Shown: one piece after another, positions 36,836 to 48,455 of the stretch | Layout of the letters: each line of letters opens with the position of its first letter | How positions within the stretch are numbered: position 1 is the first letter of the stretch | Assembly: GCA_030522415.1 (NCBI GenBank) | Contig: CM060118.1 | Span: forward strand, 31,948,280-32,012,279 | From: Channallabes apus | Taxonomy: Eukaryota; Chordata; Actinopteri; Siluriformes; Clariidae | Direction: 5' to 3' | DNA: 64,000 bases | Position numbers and translations under genes: made by a program | The notes under the pieces: generated by a model | Database searches by the model: none | What the model was told of the DNA's origin: nothing | Seen by the model: only the letters and a program-made list of their open reading frames with translations

Positions 36836-38527
36836 CTCTTTTATGCTAACTTTTTTTCTAGCTTTGTGTCAGAAAATCCTCACTGTTATGGTCCACCCTG
36901 TTAGCACATGTACATAAGATAAAGCCCCTATAAAGTGCATGTGTGTATTATAGTAGTTTTCTATTTTCTATGTAATTTTCTTACATTGATGACAGAAGGT
37001 TTGATATTAAGTGCCAGAATTTGAATTCTGAAAAGAAAAGGCAATACCTTTAAAGAGAGAGAGAGAAGCACATGCAGAAACAAGAGAATTGCTGAGTTTA
37101 GTAAGAGAGAAAAGAAAGCACTATGTAAGAAATGGAGAGGATCAAGTAGAGCAAGCTGAGCCAAAGATTACTACACCACACCCAGCTTCGGCGAAATGAG
37201 ACGATGACCAGCATGCCCTCTTTTTTTTATTATAGCTAAGCAAACTCAAAGGACAAAATAACAATCAAAGTGTGGAAAATCTGTAAACTTAAGCTGACTT
37301 TAAAAAGCCATGGCATTTACAAAGAAAAATACTTAATTATATGCAATAAATGATCATGAATTCATTAAATAAATGAATGTGAATGATGACGTGTCCACAC
37401 ATTGTGGCTGCTTTTTTGAAATATGTGATGATGACCTTTTTTATTTACATATAGAGTTCTGTGCTAAAGTCAAACTGATCAATTGAAAGGAAATATATTC
37501 TAAGGAATAAAGAATATATAAGGATTTTATCTTATTTTATGGTTAATATATGTATAAGGATTTTATTTTATCGAATATATAAGAAATAAAGAAAATATAT
37601 AAGGAATAACAGGTTTGTAAATGCTTGAATAAAAATGAACAATGCAAATATTTATTACATAAACCCACACAAACACTGTAAGTGGATACTTGTCAGATAT
37701 TTGGCTTATCTCACAGTTGTGAATTGATATCACACATCAAGAAAGCACTTACATTAATAGATTTTTAACTTATTTTAATATAAGTTTTAAGTGTTTTTCC
37801 TGCAACAAATTTTAATAATTTAATCTTTAAGTTACAATTGTTCAGCTTTAAATTCTCTCATTAAAAAAAAAAATCATATTCCAATTTAAACCTTACTTCA
37901 AATTCAAATGAATGAAGCCTATTAGTGCACTGATTGTTAAAGATATGATATTTATAAATGTTTTTCAGAAGTTTTTACATATGTAATGTGTGTTTACTTT
38001 GTTTTTACTTGTTTATTAGAGCCCAGGCACGATGACATCAGCCCATTGTGTGTGAAGTGCCCTATTGTTCAAAACTCAAAACTTATAAAACTTGACAGAC
38101 ATGTTGGAAGCTGCTGCCATTAGGATGCCTGAGAGTCTGGACTCCGGGTGTGGAACAGTATTTTGGGTCATTTGCAAAATGCACCCCATGGAATTAGATA
38201 TACTCCTCCGAGTGAAGTTATACGATCGGCACCAGACCGAGCCGATGTGATCTCAAGACATTGAGGATGCAAAATAGTGAAGGGATTTTTGATATCGTAA
38301 ACTTCCACCAAAATGTGGTTAATAACTTTGTGTGTGACATTATATTGAGCGACGTCAGGTTCAGTGACATCACTTTGAGTAACGTCATAGTGCGATGCTT
38401 TTTTGTCCAGCATCCTTGGCTTTTTGGATGTCTTAACACAAAACTCCGCCTATTCTATACACTCACACATTACAAATGTCTCACACACACATTTACACAA
38501 ACACGCACACACATCACCACTTTTTTG
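36836..38527. other. AT-rich intergenic DNA, no gene seen
   Basis: Contains tandem-like repeats of the word AAGAATATATAAGGATTTTAT near 37505-37605. The block 38150-38480 resembles a dispersed fish repeat that I recall only vaguely; its class is unknown. Confidence 0.4.
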
Positions 38528-38771
38528 ATGTAACGAGTAATCTAAGGTCTTAGATTTTTAAGTACTCAGTTATTTAGTTACTTTTTCAAAAATGTTATCC
38601 GTTATTTAGACAATTTAGGTCATCCGTGAGCCAGACAGGAGTCACTCCTAATCCCAATGTGTGTGTGAAAGTCGTCCTCCAGGCCCCGCCCCACTCTGTT
38701 ATTCCCGCTGTTTTATCTCACCTATCCGCTATGCGCGTGTTTTATCTCACCTAGACGCGTGCGAAACCGCG

Positions 38772-40960
38772 TAGGTGAGATGGGGGGGTATTAGTAGGTG
38801 NNNNNNNNNNNNNNNNNNNNNNNNNNNNNNNNNNNNNNNNNNNNNNNNNNNNNNNNNNNNNNNNNNNNNNNNNNNNNNNNNNNNNNNNNNNNNNNNNNNN
38901 NNNNNNNNNNNNNNNNNNNNNNNNNNNNNNNNNNNNNNNNNNNNNNNNNNNNNNNNNNNNNNNNNNNNNNNNNNNNNNNNNNNNNNNNNNNNNNNNNNNN
39001 TAGGTGAGATGGGGGGGTATTAGTAGGTGAGATGGGGGGGTATTAGTAGGTGAGATAGGGGGTATTAGTAGGTGAGATAGGGGTATTAGTAGGTGAGATA
39101 GGGGTATTAGTAGGTGAGATAGGGGTATTAGTAGGTGAGATGGGGGGGTATTAGTAGGTGAGATAGGGGTATTAGTAGGTGAGATGGGGGCATTAGTAGG
39201 TGAGATGGGGGCATTAGTAGGTGAGATAGGGGTATTAGTAAGTGAGATAAGGGTATTAGTAGGTGAGATGGGGGTATTAGTAGGTGAGATGGGGGGGTAT
39301 TAGTAGGTGAGATGGGGGGGTATTAGTAGGTGAGATAGGGGTAGGTAGGTGAGATGGGGGTATTAGTAGGTGAGATGGGGGCATTAGTAGGTGAGATGGG
39401 GGCATTAGTAGGTGAGATAGGGGTATTAGTAGGTGAGATAGGGGTATTAGTAAGTGAGATAAGGGTATTAGTAGGTGAGATGGGGGTATTAGTAGGTGAG
39501 ATGGGGGTATTAGTAGGTGAGATAGGGGTATTAGTAGGTGAGATAGGGGTATTAGTAGGTGAGATAGGGGTATTAGTAGGTGAGATGGGGGCATTAGGTG
39601 AGATGGGGGCATTAGTAGGTGAGATGGGGGCATTAGTAGGTGAGATGGGGGCATTAGTAGGTGAGATGGGGGCATTAGTAGGTGAGATGGGGGTATTAGT
39701 AGGTGAGATGGGGGTAGGTAGGTGAGATGGGGGTAGGTAGGTGAGATGGGGGTATTAGTAGGTGAGATGGGGGTATTAGTAGGTGAGATGGGGGTATTAG
39801 TAGGTGAGATGGGGGTATTAGTAGGTGAGATGGGGGTATTAGTAGGTGAGATGGGGGTATTAGTAGGTGAGATGGGGGTATTAGTAGGTGAGATGGGGGC
39901 ATTAGTAGGTGAGATGGGGGTATTAGTAGGTGAGATGGGGGTATTAGTAGGTGAGATGGGGGTATTAGTAGGTGAGATGGGGGCATTAGTAGGTGAGATG
40001 GGGGTATTAGTAGGTGAGATGGGGGCATTAGTAGGTGAGATGGGGGCATTAGTAGGTGAGATGGGGTATTAGTAGGTGAGATGGGGGCATTAGTAGGTGA
40101 GATGGGGGTATTAGTAGGTTAGGTGGGGGGGTATTAGTAGGTGAGATGGGGGCATTAGTAGGTGAGATGGGGGCATTAGTAGGTGAGATGGGGGCATTAG
40201 TAGGTGAGATGGGGGCATTAGTAGGTGAGATGGGGGTATTAGTAGGTGAGATGGGGGTATTAGAAGGTGAGATGGGGGTATTAGTAGGTGAGATGGGGGC
40301 ATTAGTAGGTGAGATGGGGGCATTAGTAGGTGAGATGGGGGTATTAGTAGGTGAGATGGGGGCATTAGGTGAGATGGGGGCATTAGGTGAGATGGGGGCA
40401 TTAGGTGAGATGGGGGCATTAGTAGGTGAGATGGGGGTATTAGTAGGTGAGATGGGGTATTAGTAGGTGAGATAGGGGTATTAGTAGGTGAGATAGGGGT
40501 ATTAGTAGGTGAGATGGGGGTATTAGTAGGTGAGATGGGGGCATTAGTAGGTGAGATGGGGGCATTAGTAGGTGAGATGGGGGTATTAGTAGGTGAGATG
40601 GGGGTATTAGAAGGTGAGATGGGGGTATTAGTAGGTGAGATGGGGGCATTAGTAGGTGAGATGGGGGCATTAGTAGGTGAGATGGGGGTATTAGTAGGTG
40701 AGATGGGGGCATTAGGTGAGATGGGGGCATTAGGTGAGATGGGGGCATTAGGTGAGATGGCGGTATTAGTAGGTGAGATGGGGGTATTAGTAGGTGAGAT
40801 GGGGTATTAGTAGGTGAGATAGGGGTATTAGTAGGTGAGATAGGGGTATTAGTAGGTGAGATGGGGGTATTAGTAGGTGAGATGGGGGTATTAGTAGGTG
40901 AGATGGGGGTATTAGTAGGTGAGATGGGGGTATTAGTAGGTGAGATGGGGGTATTAGTAG
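38772..40960 (+). repeat. 21-bp G-rich minisatellite array (at least 90 units)
   Basis: The basic unit is TAGGTGAGATGGGGGTATTAG (21 bp counted to the next GTGAG). Variants carry CATTAG, GGGGGGG, AGATAGGGG, and shortened 15-bp units lacking TAGTAG. The + strand is almost free of C. Because 21 is a multiple of 3, long spurious frames (VGEMGVL on +, LIPPSHL on -) run through it. Longer repeats are superimposed. A 200-N gap interrupts it, so the true length is unknown. Confidence 0.97.
38801..39000. other. Assembly gap (200 N)
   Basis: Exactly 200 N inside the minisatellite, the size of a placeholder. The open frames drawn across it have no meaning. Confidence 0.99.
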
Positions 40961-41646
40961 TTAACAGATTATTTGCCAAACTTCGCTGAATGATGATGGT
41001 AGAATAATTATAAAGGTCTTGACTAAAACAACATGCATGAGGAATCACAAAGGAAATCACAATGGAAAAATACTCTAACTAGTTACTTTTATCAGAAAGT
41101 AACGGACGGTGTAATGTAACTGATTACTTTTTAAAGACAGTAATTTTGTAATGTTATTAGTTACTGTAAAAAGTAACGTCCCCCAACACTGCGTATCACA
41201 CACTAACACACACATCACAAATGTTAACACAGACTCACACACAAATGCACACAAACACATTCACTCGTCTCACACACACAGACACATACACAGCCACATC
41301 TGGGGCTTAAATGATTGAGATCAAACAATTTTTAACATTATACAAAGATAATTTATTGTAATATTTGGAGGTCTTAACATGCTCAAATAACACACAGGTT
41401 GTGTGGTGCACCGACCGGGGAGGCGATGGCGCAAGGTGCTTGGCCCGCTCCTTGTTGCTTGCAACTTATATTTGTATGTTATTTATTTTTAAATAAAGTA
41501 TACATTACTTTAAAATATCAAAAAGTCAAAGACGGACATATTCTTTCTTAGTCCTTTAAATTCTAATGCATGTCCATAATAGAGTGGATATCCTGGGGTA
41601 TATAATTCATTAAAATATTTAAATATTTAATTCTACAGTTATGAAC

Positions 41647-41649
<3 letters not shown>

Positions 41650-41711
<62 letters not shown>

Positions 41712-41718
41712 TTTTTTA
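41650..41718. repeat. (AT)n followed by poly-T
   Basis: About 22 AT units then about 24 T. A similar (AT)n tract lies at 43287-43326 inside the hAT element. Confidence 0.9.
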
Positions 41719-41989
41719 GAAATACCAAAAATAACCCAGCAGGATTTCGAAATGAGTCACTATTAGCAGCTGCTGCAGTTCCTATTTGTTACCACCAGGT
41801 GTCATAATAACTCCATGGAGCCCCGTTTTAGTTTATTGGAACATAACATGTGACATGTGAATAAACTACCTTAAAGGTTAGTAACCAGTAAGTCAGAAAA
41901 ATTCATGGATAAGCATAAAATTGACCAAAAAATTTTTTTTATATGAGCTGTTAAAATAACAAATGAATTAAAAATATTTAAAAAGAAAA

Positions 41990-43281
41990 AAGTAGACATT
42001 TTAAAAGTAAAACCTGGGGCAACTTTAGCCTGAACTAAAAGCAATTGAAAGTGGATAGTGTGAACAGACTTAATGTGATCCAGGAGGCTATTCCAAAGCC
42101 TAGGCCTAGCACAAGACCTGTGGTCACCTCTGGTCTTAAACACAGGTGCGAGAATAATCGGAGGTGTTTAGAAGTTGATCTTCGTGCCCTTGGGGCAGAA
42201 TATGGCTTTAGCAAGTCAACAATGTGTTGTGGGGCAGGAGATTGAGGGCTTTAAAAAACATTTTAAAATCAACTCTATATGTAATGGGTGACCCAGTAAA
42301 GGTGACCCAGTAAACGACTGATGGGTTGCTTTTTCTTTGTCAGGATGCTGCATTTTGAACAATTTGTAGGATGAGTGGATTCCCACTAGTCAAGCAGAGA
42401 GGTGATAAAAGCATGGGATAACTGTTTCCAGGTACTTTTGAAATAGAATAGGCTTTAGCATGGCTAAACCTAAGTTAATCAAAGCTGCCCCTGACTACAC
42501 TGCTGATTGGTTTATTACAGTTTAAGAACTTATCCAGAAATACACCAACAATTTTAACTTCCTTGTGCAGATAAGACATGGGACCAAGCATACTATCAAG
42601 ACCAGTGGTGTCAAAAGTATTCATGTTCATTACTTGAGTAGAAGTATAGATACTAGGGTTTAAAAAGACTTCTTTAGAAGTTGAAGTATCAACCCAAGCT
42701 TATTACTTAAGTAAAAGTGTAAAAGTACTGGTTTCCAAACTACTTAAAGTATAAAAGTAAAAGTAACATGAGGGGGAAAAGCATTAAGGATAAAAGCTTA
42801 GGCTGTGCCACGGGCCTGTATACTACTGTACACTAACACCTCATAAACTACTGTACACGAACACCTCATAAAAAAAGAAAAGAAAAATGTGTTGTTTTTT
42901 TTGTTGTATTTTTAACGGCCATAGTGATTTGGGATACTGTATATGGCAATTGAAAAAGAATGCATTTTAGTACAATGCAAACACATTAAAGAACCACATA
43001 TGTGTACTACTGAGCATTAACATGTTTTATGGAGAAGAAGATATGATAACTAGTTGCCTATAAGTATTTTAATGGTGCAAAAAGTCAAACTTCAGAGGCA
43101 TGACATCAGTAACCTTTATTGGAATGTAAATGTAAATCCAAGCTTAGCTGCAGGAATCTGTGAGGCAACATACAAGAAAATTAGTGTAGCCAGGGCAGGC
43201 TTAGTAACAATTACCCCTGTGTGGTTGTCTACAATAAACATTAAACAAAGTAATTAATCCAAAAAAAAAAAAAATGTAAAA

Positions 43282-43328
<47 letters not shown>

Positions 43329-44260
43329 CTGTTACCTTCCTCGCTGGTGCTTGGTTGTGACATTTCGCTCGAATCTTGAGTCTCCATCACGGACATCTTC
43401 GTCTACTTATCACAACCTTATCGACCGAAAATGCTAATTTATTCAAATGTCCTTGCTGGAGTGTGTGACGTAACGTCATGTGCAGGTGCGATGGATCGGG
43501 TACCAACCAATAGGGTGTCGGAATGGTATGTTTATACTTCCCATCCAACCACAAGCAAATTCGCTCCATCCGGATGGCGCGATTTTTATTAATTTTTTTT
43601 TATGACATGCTGAAATAAAATAGGAGTAACGAGGCTATTTTTAAAATGTAAGGAGTAGAAAGTACAGATAATTGCGTGAAAATATAAGGAGTAGAAGTAA
43701 AAAGTCGGATGAAAAATAATTACTCCAGTAAAGTATAGATACCCAAAATTTCTACTTAAGTAAGGTAACGAAGTATTTGTACTTCGTTACTTGACACCAC
43801 TGATCAGGACTAGAAGTGAGGCTGTGGGCACGATGTGTGAATATGATGTTTAGTGCACGATTGTAAAAAAAAAAAAAAAAAAATCAGGTTGTTATCAGGT
43901 TTAACAGAAAGGTAAAATTGTGTGTCATCTCCATAACAATGATAAAGAATGTTGTAGTTCTCAATGATAGAGCCAAGGGGGCGGCTGTATAGTAAAATAA
44001 CAGAAGTCCTAAAAATGTAGCTTTGGAGTACACCATAGTTCACTGTAGTGAGACAACGATGAAAAGTGAAAAGGTTGTTTTGATTCGGTAGGAGGTAAAC
44101 CATTCTAATACAGGGCTCTGAAAAACTATTTCAACTTCTAAACGCTTTCAAAGGATGTCATGGTCAGTTGTGTCGAAGGCTGCATTGAAATCCAAAATGA
44201 TTAACGTTTGACTAAGATCAAATGTTTAAAAATAGAGGGGACCATTCCATTTGTTAGGGA
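41990..44260 (-). pseudogene. LINE ORF2 remnant (RT and C-terminus), split by a hAT element
   Basis: On the - strand, 43880-43975 reads PLGSIIENYNILYHCYGDD followed by TQFYLSVKP. This is the reverse-transcriptase catalytic region (usually YADD) of Rex1/L2-like non-LTR retrotransposons, with Gly for Ala. Further along (42060-42140) it reads RPRLWNSLLDHIKSVHTI, matching the C-terminal RLWNSLP motif of the same ORF. Frameshifts and stops are frequent, so it is dead. The hAT element at 42603-43802 interrupts it. Confidence 0.75.
42603..43802. mobile_element. 1.2-kb non-autonomous hAT element
   Basis: The left end is CAGTGGTGTCAAAAGTATTC, and the right end read inverted is CAGTGGTGTCAAGTAACGAAG. 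The 8-bp target duplication is ATCAAGAC (42595-42602) and ATCAGGAC (43803-43810). Subterminal AAGTA-rich repeats lie at both ends. The interior holds an (AT)n tract, two 25-bp tandem units (42820-42870) and no transposase frame. Confidence 0.88.
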
Positions 44261-44282
44261 GTTATAGATTATAGACAAAATA

Positions 44283-44510
44283 CAAACCGGATTCCAAAAA
44301 AGTTGGGACACTAAACAAATTGTGAATAAAAACTGAATGCAATGATGTGGAGATGGCAAATGTCAATATTTTATTCAGAATAGAACATAGATGACAGATC
44401 AAAAGTTTAATCCGAGAAAATGTATCATTTTAAAGGAAAAATATGTTGATTCCAAATTTCACGGTGTCAACAAATCCCAAAAAAGTTGGGACGAGGCCAT
44501 TTTCACCACT
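44283..44510. mobile_element. DNA-transposon terminal fragment
   Basis: Starts with GGATTCCAAAAAAGTTGGGAC. The same CAAAAAAGTTGGGAC word recurs in direct orientation at 44476-44492. The intervening sequence is a dispersed repeat familiar from several fish genomes. I am not sure of its superfamily. Confidence 0.5.
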
Positions 44511-45039
44511 GTCCACTGTCAGATGAAGTTATTTATATGAAGAGTGTGATAAGCTCGGGGTTAGAGAATGACGGAAGGGCATGTGGAATACAAGGTAGGT
44601 GCGTGGATCTTAAAGTGTTCAAAAAGTGAGTGTCTGGATGAGAGTGGTTAAAAAGGTTTTGAAACACAGACCAGATGACAACACCTAATTCACGTCTAAT
44701 GTACAGTATGTCCCTTCTGTCTGATTGGATGAGCTTATAAAAGTCAACAGGTAATAAAAAACTCACTGACCATGGGTCTTGAAGGACAGATTCATTTACT
44801 AAGATTAGCAGTTTATGAGATCAAAGGAAAACTGAAACCAAGTGAACTTAATCAGTGACTATCCAGATCCAGGCCAGGAAGCAGACAAACAGGCTAACCG
44901 GATCACCTGCACTATACACAGAGTTGTCAATCAGGTTCAACCATATAGAGACTGTGTACGTGCCCCGCTCTAAACAAAAACACAGATACACACACTCATA
45001 ATGTCTGCTTTAGTCTAATCAGCTTGTAAATAGAACACA

Positions 45040-45560
45040 GCCAATACACAGCTGATATCTCAGATCTGAAGCTAGGACTGTTAAATATTCGATCTCGCAC
45101 ATCTAACATGAAACTATCACTGATCAAGAGTTTGATGTGCTATGTTTAGTCGAAACGTGAGTACGGTAGGTAGCATTAAATGAAGCAAGTCCTCCTGCTA
45201 ATCCTACAGCTACATGCTTCAGCCTCGGCTAACTGGTGAAGGAGGCATCACAGTTATTTCTGAAGATAATCTGACCATCGTATAAAAACATGGTGGCAAA
45301 TTTAATCAATTTGAAAGATATTAACATAACATACGTAACCACAAATAATAAAGTCTGCTCAGTCGATTCTGCTAATTATTATTTACAGACCCTTCAGGGA
45401 CATACTCTGAATATCTCTGCGGATTTGTCGATTTCATCTCAAACATGGTAGTCTCTGTAGACAAAGCATTGACTGATGGAGAAGTTAATATTCACTTTAA
45501 AAGTACAGGAGAGCTTCTGAGAAGAGCATTTATGTCCATTCCGGACTCAGGAGGGGTAAA
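45040..45560 (+). pseudogene. LINE ORF2 remnant, endonuclease part
   Basis: The + strand reads LGLLNIRSRTSN near the start and then ALNEASPPANPTA. These match the N-terminal endonuclease segment of teleost L2/Rex1-type ORF2 (…LNVRSL…; …ALNEASPPGY…). Stops interrupt it repeatedly. Its strand is opposite to the reverse-transcriptase remnant 1 kb upstream, so they are separate fragments or one inverted element. Confidence 0.6.
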
Positions 45561-45598
45561 TCCCTGGATCCTCTCATAAAGGTGGTAATGATCTAGAT

Positions 45599-45963
45599 GC
45601 ATTCATTCATTCATTCATCTTCTATACCGCTTTATCCTGTATTTAGGGTCGCGGGGACCTGGAGCCTATCCCAGGAGACTCAGGGCACGAGGCAGGGTAC
45701 ACCCTGGACAGCGTGCCAATCCATCACAGAGCACACACACACATACTCATTCATTCACACACTACGGGCAATTTAGGAACGCCAATTAGCCTAACCTGCA
45801 TATCTTTTGGACTGTGGGAGGAAACCGGAGTACCCGGAGGAAACCCACCAAGCACGGGGAGAACATGCAAACTCCATGCACACAGAGACGGGAATCGAGC
45901 CTGGCCGGGGAATCGAACCCGGACCCTGGAGGTGCAAGGCGGCAGTGCTAACCACTACGCCAC
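45599..45963 (-). mobile_element. tRNA-derived SINE, family A, full length
   Basis: Reverse copy with the tail (ATTC)n on the left. It has a 14-bp target duplication GTAATGATCTAGAT at 45585-45598 and 45964-45977, and carries the duplicated B-box segment. It was inserted just after the endonuclease remnant. Confidence 0.93.
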
Positions 45964-46489
45964 GTAATGATCTAGATTTAATACAAAATCGACAAAAGTT
46001 TAGAGTCAACATTCTGTTACACACATATGATTAAGATTCAGTTATTCAATGCACAGCACCCCTTAAGCAGATGAGGCTAAAGGCTCATCTCAAGGGAGAT
46101 TTTATAATGTCATTTCAAATGTAGGAATTGTTTGACAATGATCTGGACAAATTTCCCTACTGGGACGTCCCTACTACTGGTGTTGGTTGTGACCCAAACT
46201 GACCATGACAAAATTGCGCAAGATTTTAGTGAATAACTTTACAACATTAACTAGGAGGGAAGCTGAGTGACGATTGTGTAGAAATACGGTGTACGCGGAG
46301 AAATTCTCTGGTTTTGCAGAACAGGAGACTGTAGACCGAGAGGAGGTTTTTAAATTTGACATTGCCAGCTCTGTGCCACCGAGTCAAGGTGAACTAAGCA
46401 GACTGTAGACGCTTTCACAAACTCCTGCCTGTTCTCTGGCCTGAACCTCTAGACTATAACAAGGCAAAAAATATATATGGCAGAATACA

Positions 46490-46620
46490 ACAAAGAATAT
46501 AACAATATATATACCAATCAAAATCCCAATAAAATGCATTTATGTTATTGGTTGTAACATTACAAAATGTGTGAAAGTTTAAGGGGTATGAATACTTTTG
46601 CAAGACACTGTACTGTACAT
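46490..46620. mobile_element. Tc1-like terminal fragment
   Basis: AAGGGGTATGAATACTTTTG followed by CAAGACACTGTA is a typical Tc1-like inverted-repeat end. No partner end was found nearby. Confidence 0.5.
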
Positions 46621-46799
46621 ATATGCAGGTCAATATGTATTTGAGCATTCACTTTTTTTTCTTTCTTTTGCTGTCTATCACAGCATACAGGAGTTTAAAT
46701 TCATGAATTTATAATAATAAAAAAAAATGCAGTTTCCGATACAATCCGAGTGCATTTACATATAAATTTTAAGTGACACTAAAACATATAAAGGAATTA

Positions 46800-47790
46800 A
46801 TGCACCTTTCATATGTGGGTCCCTGCTTTTTCAACACGACCAAAAGTAATCGGACAGGCATGTGTTATTCCCTCATTTCTTTATTATTAAATAAGTAAAT
46901 AAAATGTGCTGCGTGTCATTTGCCTACAATTTTTTTTTCCTGTGCTGTAAACTGGAAATATAAAGTCCAAAGAGCTGCCACTACCACTGTATCAAGCCAT
47001 CCAAAGACAGAAATATCAAAACAAGCCTAACAGAGAAAGATTCAACCAATGTTGGTCAGACTGGTTGTTACATAGAAAGAATAGACTGGTGAATGCAAAA
47101 TCATCAAAAGGCCCAGAAGACATAGAACTGTGTTGGAGGACAGAAGAACCTTGACCCTGGTCAAGAAAATCTTTTCACATTTGGCCAGGACACCCTTCAG
47201 GAGGTAGGCACATGGGGGTTAAGGTCAACAGTCGAGAGAAAACTAAAAACAAACAGTTATTGCAAAGGACTCTTGGTTAAGCCAAGAAGAAACAGGAAGA
47301 TTAAATGTAATTTTCCAAAAAAAAAAAAAAAATGTCGTTTGAATAAAAGAAAAAGATCAATAGGAAAAAAAAAATAGAATAAACAAGCAAAGGATCTAAA
47401 GAATATCACCATATGTTTTGCTGTGGGCGTGTATGGCCGCCAGTGGAACTGGTTCTTTTCTATGTACTTCAATGATGTGACTGCAGAGAAAAGCATCATG
47501 ATGAGCTTCGAAACGTATAGCACTATATCATCTGCTCAGATTCAGACAAATTATTTATAAACCACTGTGTCACAGACAGATGGCCAAGTCAGTGCCCAGA
47601 CCTGGATCACACTGAGCATGCACTTCACTTACTGTAGACAGAACACTCAAAAACAGGAACTGAAGACAGCTGCAGTAAAGATCTGACAGAGCATCACCTT
47701 GAAACAAACCCAGTGTCTGGTGATGTCTTTGGGTTCCAGACTTAAGGCAAGAGCTTTAACAGGAAAGGATCTGCAACCATGCTTTTTTTT
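46800..47790 (+). pseudogene. Decayed Tc1-like transposon
   Basis: The left end has CCAAAAGTAATCGGACA. The transposase coding remnant is recognisable at 47110-47240 (AAAAGGCCCAGAAGACATAG; CCTTCAGGAGGTAGGC) and 47400-47780 (GTGGGCGTGTATGGCCGCCA; GGCCAAGTCAGTGCCCAGAC; GGTGATGTCTTTGGGTTCC). This is the order of Tc1 transposase helix-turn-helix then DDE parts. The frame is broken many times and the middle Asp region is deleted. Confidence 0.75.
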
Positions 47791-48455
47791 TTTTTTTTTT
47801 AATCACAATATAATTTGTGGTTACGATAAAGAATATTAAGAAGTAAAACTCTTGAAACATGTTGAGTAGAACACACTTATTTTCAGATGGGATTTTTTTT
47901 TTTTTTTTTTAGATCACTCAGTTAATCTCGGATTTGTCTGCACCTTGTGGTAGAACACTGAAGTGAAACCTTCAAAACTTCTTCAGGCCTAGAATCTGGT
48001 CTGTAGCCAATATAACAAAGATCCTTGAGGTAGGACTAGATTTTAAATTAATTTTAAATAGTCCCACATTAATGAACACACTACCACTGTACATAAACAA
48101 TGCCAGCTATTTCTAGTTATCAATAAAAAAAAATGGCTGTCTTGTAAATAATCAGACACTGAATAAATATTAATCTAATCCTTCCTTATAATTTGCTATA
48201 TTTCTAAATGACATACAGTATTTTGGAGTGATTACTTCCTGGTATTGGGCCAACGTCGTTCATATAAAAATGTAAATATGAATGAATGAATTAATGAATG
48301 AATAAATAACGTAAATATCACACTCAACGTTATACTTTTAAAGACTGCCTAATGGTTAGTAACTTGAGTAGCACGCACGCACTTTCCACCAAACTCAAAG
48401 CGCGAATGAGGTTTAGTTTGCCAAAACATATGAGAATTATAAATGTAGACACACT
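47791..48455. other. Intergenic, no gene seen
   Basis: AT-rich, with T runs at 47786 and 47890. Likely between the Tc1 remnant and the 3' end of the zinc-finger transcript. Confidence 0.4.

Larger units (their letters stand above)
38528..41191. mobile_element. Candidate hAT-type MITE hosting a minisatellite
   Basis: The right arm (about 41060-41191), read on the - strand, begins CAGTGTTGGGGGACGTTACT and continues with GTAACTAATAACATTAC. This is the typical end of a teleost hAT-type MITE rich in GTTAC words. The left arm (38528-38620) has matching-style GTAAC/TTAGTTAC words, but its tip is not preserved. The 21-bp array (38772-40960) lies between the two arms. Confidence 0.5.

Noticed and set aside
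39354..40463. Long open frames (VGEMGVL and LIPPSHL repeats) as proteins
   Set aside because: They exist on both strands because the 21-bp unit is a multiple of 3 and lacks stops. There is no start context, splice structure or homology.
38772..40960. Telomeric repeat
   Set aside because: The unit is 21 bp and not TTAGGG; the TTAG words are coincidental.
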